Shown here: positions 59,287 through 64,000 of the stretch, piece by piece
Layout of the letters: every line of letters starts with the position of its first letter
Position numbering within the stretch: the stretch's first letter is position 1
Source of the DNA: Nitrospinaceae bacterium
Lineage (GTDB): Bacteria > Nitrospinota > Nitrospinia > Nitrospinales > JACRGP01
Reading direction: 5' to 3'
DNA length: 64,000 bases
Assembly: GCA_029261555.1 (NCBI GenBank)
Contig: JAJDBB010000014.1
Span: 1-64,000 of the forward strand
Made by a program: the position numbers and the translations under genes
Notes under the pieces: generated by a model
Databases searched by the model: none
The model's input: only the letters and a program-made list of their open reading frames with translations
Told to the model about the DNA's origin: nothing

Positions 59287-60446
59287 CGAAGGCTGGGAAC
59301 CTGTTCTTCAATATAGCGTGAAATTTGACTGGCAAACCTTTCTAAATCAAATTTCATGGCATGGGCGCGGATAAGGTCGGGATCGAATAGGGATTCAATC
59401 TTTTCGAAATGTTTTACCGCCAGACAAAGAGATTCAGAGGTGGATTCGTGAAAAAAAACGCCGGTAGGCTGGGCGTCGCTACTCTCAGGAATTGTGGTTC
59501 CGGTTCCGGGCTTCCAAGTTTCCGGATCGGGCGCCACCGTTTCGAGGACGCCTCCCTGCCCAAAGGCTATTACAGGCCGCCCCATGGCCTGGGCTTCCAA
59601 AGGCGTGATGCCAAAATCCTCAACTCCGGGAAAAATGAAGGCCCGGCATCCAGCATAACAGGAGAGAATCTCATCGTCCGTCAAACCGCCCAAAAACTCG
59701 ATGTTAGGCCGGGCAATCGATCGTAAATACGCCTCGTTTGGACCCCGCCCAACGATTTTCAGAGGATACCCCAATTCATTAAACGCTTCAACCGCTAAAT
59801 CTATCCGCTTATAAGGAGCCAATGCCGACACGATCAAAAAATAATCGCCCACCATGCTCCCCGATACCGGCTTGAAAAAATTCCCGTCTACGGGAGGATA
59901 AATCACATCCGATTCCCTGCCGTAACAAGTTTTGATCCGCTTTTGAACAAACTGGGAAATGGCGATGAAGCGGTCCACTCGACGGCTGGTTCGTATATCC
60001 CATTTTTGTAACCAGGGCCGGACGGCGCACATGGCAAGATATACCGATTTTTTCGAGTAAGCGGCGTTGAAATAGACGTCGAACTGATCCCAAATATAAC
60101 GCATGGGGGTGAAGCAATAGCATAGATGCGTGGCGCCCTTATCAGCCTTGGCGGCTTTGGCGACGCAATGGCTGGAACTTAAAATCAGGTCGTAGCCGCG
60201 AAAGTCAAGGCTCTCTATGGCGGCGGGCATGAGAGGGAGATAGTTCCGGTAATGGCGTTCTGCGCCAGGGAGTCGTTGCAAAAAGGAGGTGACGATGCGG
60301 CGGGATTCAATAACGGGAGAGACTTTGCCAGGCAGGTGCAACAGGGTAAAGAGATCGGCTTGCGGGAACAGACGGCAAAAAACTTCGAGACATTTTTCGC
60401 CTCCCCGCATCCCTGTCAACCAATCGTGGACCAGCGCGATTTTCAT
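59280..60446 (-). CDS. Family 4 glycosyltransferase
   Basis: A GT-B fold glycosyltransferase of 388 residues. The N-terminal domain begins KIALVHDWLTGMRGGEKCLEVF. The C-terminal GT4 domain has FLIVSALAPYKRIDLAVEAF, LKIVGRGP and the nucleotide-sugar motif FPGVEDFGITPLEAQAMGRPVIAF (E-x7-E type). It resembles WbaZ-type mannosyltransferases of O-antigen or exopolysaccharide clusters; the sugar is inferred only loosely. It overlaps the following phosphotransferase gene, so the transcript is GT4-WbaP type-kdsB-pyrG. Confidence 0.9.
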   Translation of the reverse strand: MKIALVHDWLTGMRGGEKCLEVFCRLFPQADLFTLLHLPGKVSPVIESRRIVTSFLQRLPGAERHYRNYLPLMPAAIESLDFRGYDLILSSSHCVAKAAKADKGATHLCYCFTPMRYIWDQFDVYFNAAYSKKSVYLAMCAVRPWLQKWDIRTSRRVDRFIAISQFVQKRIKTCYGRESDVIYPPVDGNFFKPVSGSMVGDYFLIVSALAPYKRIDLAVEAFNELGYPLKIVGRGPNEAYLRSIARPNIEFLGGLTDDEILSCYAGCRAFIFPGVEDFGITPLEAQAMGRPVIAFGQGGVLETVAPDPETWKPGTGTTIPESSDAQPTGVFFHESTSESLCLAVKHFEKIESLFDPDLIRAHAMKFDLERFASQISRYIEEQVPSLRC

Positions 60447-60505
60447 TTCTTGGGGAGGATCGTCTTGTCAAACGGACGGCGAGCCGCCTGGCGGTAAAAG
60501 ATCGA

Positions 60506-61405
60506 TCAGTTGATTTCGCTCAATTTCTTTTGGATTTTAGAACGAACGTCACGGGGCGGGTTGGAATTTAAAGCGGACTCCAGAATATCCAACGCACGAG
60601 CTTTATCGCCCTTGGCGTGATAAACCGTTCCCAACATCAAGCGCGAGTCATGAATCTTGTTGCCGCGCGGATACTTGTTGATAACGGTTTCAAACTGCTT
60701 GATGGCGTCGTCGTGCATATCAAGTTTAAAATAGCTGGCGCCTACCCAATAATGGATGTTGTCCTGTAAATGAACCGGCGGATTCTTTACGGCGTAGTTC
60801 TGAAATAATAAAATCGATTCGTCATAACGGCCTTTAACGTAAGCGTCATGGGCTTTCTTATAATCCGCGGGAATAGCGCCACCTCTGCTTTTAGACCCAC
60901 CCTTCCGATGCGCAGGCTTGCTCATTTTGGCTTCCTGCTGGGCGGTTCGCAGGGTCTGAATTTCCGCGTTCATCATCTCAATCTGGCGTTTTAACTCATC
61001 GACTTCAGGCTCAAGAAACTCAGATTTCCCGGACAGGTTTCCCAAACTCCCTTCAAGCTGTTGCTGGGTGGCCTCCAATCGCGGCTCCAAAGTCTCCAGC
61101 ACCTCTTGCAACTCCCTCACTTTGGTCGTCAGGGCTTCCTGCTGTTTTTGGAGCGACTCGACGTCGGACTGCATTTCTCCAACCTGGGAGGGTTGGTCCA
61201 CACTGGCAAAACCGCCCTCATCCTTCGACCCCTCTTCCGCGAAAAAATCGTCCTCGCTTGGCTTTTTGTCAAACAAGGCTTGATCCTCGAACACCAGATC
61301 CTCGTCTTCATCCGAGGCCCACGGCATATACTGACAGCCGTTCAGTGTGAGACTAAAAACAAACAATGTCGCAAATAAAAGAAAAGGACGTCTGGTCGTG
61401 AACAT
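60506..61405 (-). CDS. CpoB/YbgF-like TPR lipoprotein
   Basis: A lipoprotein of 299 residues. The lipobox LTLNGC is followed by a very acidic, aromatic linker (residues about 30-65, with DEDEDLVFEDQ and EDDFFAEE). A long coiled coil (about 70-155) and a C-terminal TPR block (about 175-299, AHDAYVKGRYDESILLFQNY and LGTVYHAKGDKARAL) follow. This is the YbgF/CpoB layout, which in E. coli coordinates Tol-Pal with peptidoglycan synthesis, though there the protein is periplasmic rather than lipid-anchored. The ATG at 61405 has GGAG upstream and is preferred to 61441. tol-pal genes are not adjacent, so the symbol is withheld. Confidence 0.82.
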   Translation of the reverse strand: MFTTRRPFLLFATLFVFSLTLNGCQYMPWASDEDEDLVFEDQALFDKKPSEDDFFAEEGSKDEGGFASVDQPSQVGEMQSDVESLQKQQEALTTKVRELQEVLETLEPRLEATQQQLEGSLGNLSGKSEFLEPEVDELKRQIEMMNAEIQTLRTAQQEAKMSKPAHRKGGSKSRGGAIPADYKKAHDAYVKGRYDESILLFQNYAVKNPPVHLQDNIHYWVGASYFKLDMHDDAIKQFETVINKYPRGNKIHDSRLMLGTVYHAKGDKARALDILESALNSNPPRDVRSKIQKKLSEIN

Positions 61406-61454
61406 TTTGTTCTCCATAATTGAGAAGGGTCGATATCTCATTAATTTTCAATGA

Positions 61455-61483
61455 ATTATATTCAGTTTATTTTATTTTGTCAA
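61455..61483 (-). promoter_or_regulatory. Perfect-consensus sigma70 promoter of the CpoB-like gene
   Basis: On the minus strand TTGACA (61478-61483), exactly 17 bp, TATAAT (61455-61460). Sequence upstream of the -35 is almost pure A/T for about 30 bp, resembling an UP element. Transcription would begin about 40 bp before the ATG at 61405. Confidence 0.9.
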
Positions 61484-61562
61484 TCTAATTTAAAAGCTTG
61501 GGTAAGATTGGTATAATTACTTAAATTTACTAAAATTAATATAAATTAAGAGCCGGTTGTGC

Positions 61563-62768
61563 TCAGGTCCCGGCATCTTCAACCGTGGGAGCTTGGGCAG
61601 GCTTGCCGGATCCGGATTTGATCCTAATCGCCAGTCGCGTCAATGCTTCCGTCGCCTTGTCCATTTCCTCGAGGGTATTGAACTTGCCCACGCTGATGCG
61701 CAGCGAGCGGTCGATCCAGGCGTCCGGAACCCCCATCGCCTTCAATACATGGGACGACGACAGCGCCCCTGAACTGCAGGCAGAACCCGTGGAGACGCAA
61801 ATTCCCTCCAAGTCCAGAGCAATCATCAATGTTTCCCCTGATACTCCGTCAAACCCAATTCCAAGCGTATTGGGTAAACTCAGACTGGATGCGCCGAATA
61901 TTTTAAATTCCAACCCGCTTGTTTCCAATCCTGTCAGCAAACGATTGCGCAAACTTTTCAGGTGGGCCGGGCCGTCGGAATCCAAAAACGCTCCGGCCAG
62001 TTCGGCGGCTTTTCCAAATCCCACGATACCCGCGACGTTTTCTGTGCCGCCTCGGCGCTTTTTTTCCTGACCGCCGCCGGAGACGAGGGAAGCCAATGGC
62101 GGAACGCCGCTCCGAATGAACAAGGCTCCCGCCCCTTTCGGTCCGTTGAGTTTGTGCGCCGAAAACGACAGCAGATCGACGGGAAAATCGTCGACGGCAA
62201 TGGGCATTTTCCCCACGCTTTGCACGGCGTCTGTGTGAAACAAGATTCCGCGTTCGCGCGCAATTGCCCCCAACGCGTGGACGTCCTGCACGGTTCCCAC
62301 CTCGTTGTTGGCGTGATGGATGGAAATCAAAACCGTGTCCTCGGTAATGGCGTCTATGAGGCTTTGCGGATCGACGCGGCAATCGCCGTCCACCGGAAGA
62401 AAATCGATTTTGAAATCCTGCTTCTGCAAATCCCGGCAGGCGTTCAACACCGCCGGGTGTTCCGCCTGGCTGGCGATTATATGTCGCCCTTTATCCCGAA
62501 GCGCCCAAGCCGCGCCTTTGATTGCCAGGTTGTCCGATTCCGTGCCTCCGGCGGTGAAAACAATTTCGCCAGGACGGGCATGGATCAAGGCCGCAACCTG
62601 TTCGCGGGCCTCGTCGAGCGCCACCCGGGCCTTTCTGCCCGCAGAATGGATGCTGGAGGGATTGCCAAAATGCTCTAGCATATAAGGCGTCATCGCCTCC
62701 AACGCCTCAGGCGCCAAAGGCGTGGTCGCGTTGTGGTCCAGATAAATCAAATCGAAAATCCTTGGCAC
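61563..62768 (-). CDS. Cysteine desulfurase (NifS/IscS-like)
   Basis: A PLP enzyme that takes sulfur from cysteine for Fe-S clusters, thio-cofactors or tRNA. It shows IYLDHNATTPLAPEALEAM, GGTESDNLAIKGA, the PLP lysine motif SFSAHKLNGPKG (about residue 206) and the sulfur-accepting Cys in STGSACSSGALSSSHVL (about 330). At 401 residues it is a group I NifS/IscS protein. The neighbour is cysE, so cysteine supply and sulfur mobilisation are encoded together. iscU or nifU is not seen here. The sulfur it releases could also feed MoaD, an inference. Confidence 0.93.
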   Translation of the reverse strand: MPRIFDLIYLDHNATTPLAPEALEAMTPYMLEHFGNPSSIHSAGRKARVALDEAREQVAALIHARPGEIVFTAGGTESDNLAIKGAAWALRDKGRHIIASQAEHPAVLNACRDLQKQDFKIDFLPVDGDCRVDPQSLIDAITEDTVLISIHHANNEVGTVQDVHALGAIARERGILFHTDAVQSVGKMPIAVDDFPVDLLSFSAHKLNGPKGAGALFIRSGVPPLASLVSGGGQEKKRRGGTENVAGIVGFGKAAELAGAFLDSDGPAHLKSLRNRLLTGLETSGLEFKIFGASSLSLPNTLGIGFDGVSGETLMIALDLEGICVSTGSACSSGALSSSHVLKAMGVPDAWIDRSLRISVGKFNTLEEMDKATEALTRLAIRIKSGSGKPAQAPTVEDAGT

Positions 62769-62865
62769 ATTTTTAGTCTGTGGAGTTTACAGCCAGAGGT
62801 AAAACGCAGAGGGAGACAGTGAGTTTGAATTATGAAAAACAACGAACCTGGCACAAGATCAACGA

Positions 62866-63567
62866 TTAATGCCTATCGGTAAAATGGACAGCTTCTCCCG
62901 TCGGCGAGGCCTTCTTCAACTTATTAACCGTCTCAGTAAGCTCTCGAATTTCTTTTTGCATTTGCGGCAACTTTTCAAGAACGCATTCCAGCGCGCGCGC
63001 AACGGGATCGGGAAAAGCTTCCGGCCCGATGTCGTCCTCCTGAACGGGGCACACTCCGGAAAACACCACCCGGCCCGGAACGCCGATCACCGTGGAATAT
63101 TCCGGCACGTCCTGCAACACCACCGATCCCGAGCCGACCTTGGAGTTTCTTCCAACGGCAATGGGTCCCAACACTTGGGCGCCCGCGCCGATGGTAACGT
63201 GATCGCCAATGGTGGGATGCCGCTTGCCTTTTTTAGAGCTCAAGCCGCCAAGCGTTACCCCGTGATAAATAAAAACGTCGTCGCCAACCTCGGACGTTTC
63301 TCCAATCACCACGCCCATGCCGTGGTCGATGAAAAAACGCCGACCAATTTTGGCGGCGGGATGAATTTCAATTCCCGTAACGCCGCGAGCCAAAAAAGAA
63401 ATGAACCGTGCAATAAAGCGAAAACCCTTATCCCAAAGCCAATGGGAAAACCGGTAAGCAACGATCGCGTGAAAACAGGGATAAAATAGCAAAACCTCCA
63501 GAAAATTCCTGGCGGCAGGATCTTTTTTCAGCGCAACTTGAATGTCTTCCCGGAAACGACTAAACAT
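62866..63567 (-). CDS. cysE: Serine O-acetyltransferase CysE (EpsC type)
   Basis: Makes O-acetylserine, the cysteine precursor. It shows [17 protein letters not shown] and [16 protein letters not shown] in the N-terminal helical part. The left-handed beta-helix follows, with [30 protein letters not shown] and GNGAQ-like [11 protein letters not shown] place the start at the ATG 63567 (MFSRFRED), giving 233 residues. The longer ORF (63642) would begin upstream of the likely promoter and has no homology-like N-terminus. nifS-like follows after 97 bp. Confidence 0.93.
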   Translation of the reverse strand: MFSRFREDIQVALKKDPAARNFLEVLLFYPCFHAIVAYRFSHWLWDKGFRFIARFISFLARGVTGIEIHPAAKIGRRFFIDHGMGVVIGETSEVGDDVFIYHGVTLGGLSSKKGKRHPTIGDHVTIGAGAQVLGPIAVGRNSKVGSGSVVLQDVPEYSTVIGVPGRVVFSGVCPVQEDDIGPEAFPDPVARALECVLEKLPQMQKEIRELTETVNKLKKASPTGEAVHFTDRH

Positions 63568-63602
63568 TGGCCCAATAAGTTTAAGTATGGAAGTCTTTGT
63601 AA

Positions 63603-63632
63603 ATTTTAAACTATTTGAACAAAGACGGTCAA
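63603..63632 (-). promoter_or_regulatory. Putative sigma70 promoter of cysE
   Basis: On the minus strand TTGACC (63627-63632), 18-bp spacer, TAAAAT (63603-63608); both hexamers match five of six. It lies about 35 bp ahead of the ATG at 63567 and thus supports that start. Confidence 0.6.
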
Positions 63633-63688
63633 TAACAATCACTTTTTCAGACGCAAGCCCGAGCAGACTTCAAAAAGCGCAAAACAAA

Positions 63689-63716
63689 AAACCCGTCCAC
63701 CAAAGTGAACGGGTTT
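63689..63716. terminator. Terminator between the glycine-zipper gene and cysE
   Basis: ACCCGT-c-CAC-caaa-GTG-a-ACGGGT forms a ten-position stem with one mismatch, flanked by A-run and T-run, so it works on either strand. On the minus strand it ends the glycine-zipper gene. Confidence 0.85.
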
Positions 63717-63794
63717 TTATTTAGCGCCTGCGGAAAAATCCAAGCTAATCTCAGGGAAATTCCATTCCTTTTTAAATCAAAAAACTTAGGGCGC

Positions 63795-64000
63795 TCAGTC
63801 CAGAACCGTGTGACCGCGGTTGGTCATGCATTTTTTAAAGACGCTTTTGAAATCGCCGTCCCCTTCAAGACCTTCTTTGGCTCCCCCGCCAATGCCTCCA
63901 GCGGCGGCTCCAATAGCGGCGCCTTGACCTGGAGCGCCAACCGCCGCCCCGATGGCGGCCCCTGCCGCAGCTCCAATCAAAGCGCCCACGCCGGCGCCTT
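63795..64000 (-). CDS. Glycine-zipper protein, 5' end beyond the window
   Basis: The visible part is about 68 residues of Gly/Ala repeats (GALIGAAAGAAIGAAVG, GAAIGAAAGGIGGG) ending in a short hydrophilic tail with one Cys (SVFKKCMTNRGHTVLD). The reading frame stays open to the window edge with more Gly-Ala codons (GAG before the nominal GTG start), so the true start, and probably a signal or lipoprotein sequence, lies outside. Such glycine-zipper proteins usually sit in the cell envelope. The exact family (YMGG or OmpA-like linker) cannot be decided from this fragment. Confidence 0.7.
   Translation of the reverse strand, partial: GAGVGALIGAAAGAAIGAAVGAPGQGAAIGAAAGGIGGGAKEGLEGDGDFKSVFKKCMTNRGHTVLD

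Overview
The window reads as chromosomal housekeeping DNA from a Gram-negative (diderm) bacterium of moderate G+C. It carries LPS-transport genes (lptC-lptA-lptB and an lptF-type permease), kdsB for Kdo activation, polysaccharide glycosyltransferases, a CpoB/YbgF-type lipoprotein and trxB/clpB/tig housekeeping genes. The mixture (tandem heme-binding DUF3365 protein, eukaryotic-type UGPase, DUF5069 protein, RpoN/PTS-Ntr genes) fits a marine, Nitrospinota-like or deltaproteobacterium-like lineage. That is an inference from gene content only; no rRNA or other phylogenetic marker was compared. No rRNA, tRNA, CRISPR array, prophage or intact transposase was recognised.

Layout. 0.4-4.3 kb: an exported M16 metallopeptidase and a DMT permease, both on the minus strand. 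4.5-6.2 kb: a VOC protein, then moaC-moaD-moaE, ended by a 274-bp element with 24-bp terminal inverted repeats that supplies part of the moaE stop codon. 6.5-12.6 kb: an AddB-like nuclease and AddA-like helicase-nuclease pair. 12.6-20.9 kb (minus): clpB, then the tight run alaC-hom-thrC-(SUMF1-like)-trxB. 21.3-22.6 kb: uppP convergent with a small secreted protein. 23.0-28.8 kb: UGPase divergent from glycogen phosphorylase, followed by two paralogous unknown proteins flanking a DUF5069 gene. 29.0-38.4 kb: a long plus-strand run nnrDE-tsaE-lptC-lptA-lptB-rpoN-hpf-ptsN-ptsP-metK. 38.5-42.8 kb: a methyltransferase, a small unknown and the minus-strand run ispG-tig-Rieske. 43.0-49.4 kb: a yejABEF peptide ABC importer whose YejE carries an acidic repeat insertion. 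49.5-55.4 kb: a TPR protein, proline dehydrogenase, lipA with a small acidic-tailed partner, lptF, a CBS protein and a two-domain DUF3365 heme protein. 55.4-63.6 kb (minus): pyrG, kdsB, a polyprenyl glycosylphosphotransferase, a GT4 glycosyltransferase, cpoB, a NifS-like cysteine desulfurase and cysE. A glycine-zipper gene runs off the right edge.

Functional themes are envelope building (LptABCF, KdsB, UppP, WbaP-type transferase, GT4, CpoB), glycogen and UDP-glucose metabolism (GlgP, UGPase), Mo-cofactor synthesis, double-strand-break processing, aspartate-family amino acids and nitrogen-type PTS regulation beside RpoN. The most promising undescribed material is the paralogous pair around DUF5069 behind glgP, the acidic insertion in YejE, the MoaD tail with a residue beyond Gly-Gly, and the small inverted-repeat element fused to moaE. 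Several ORF-track starts were moved to better-supported codons (M16 peptidase, moaC, clpB, thrC, the secreted protein, lptC, yejE, yejF, cpoB, cysE).
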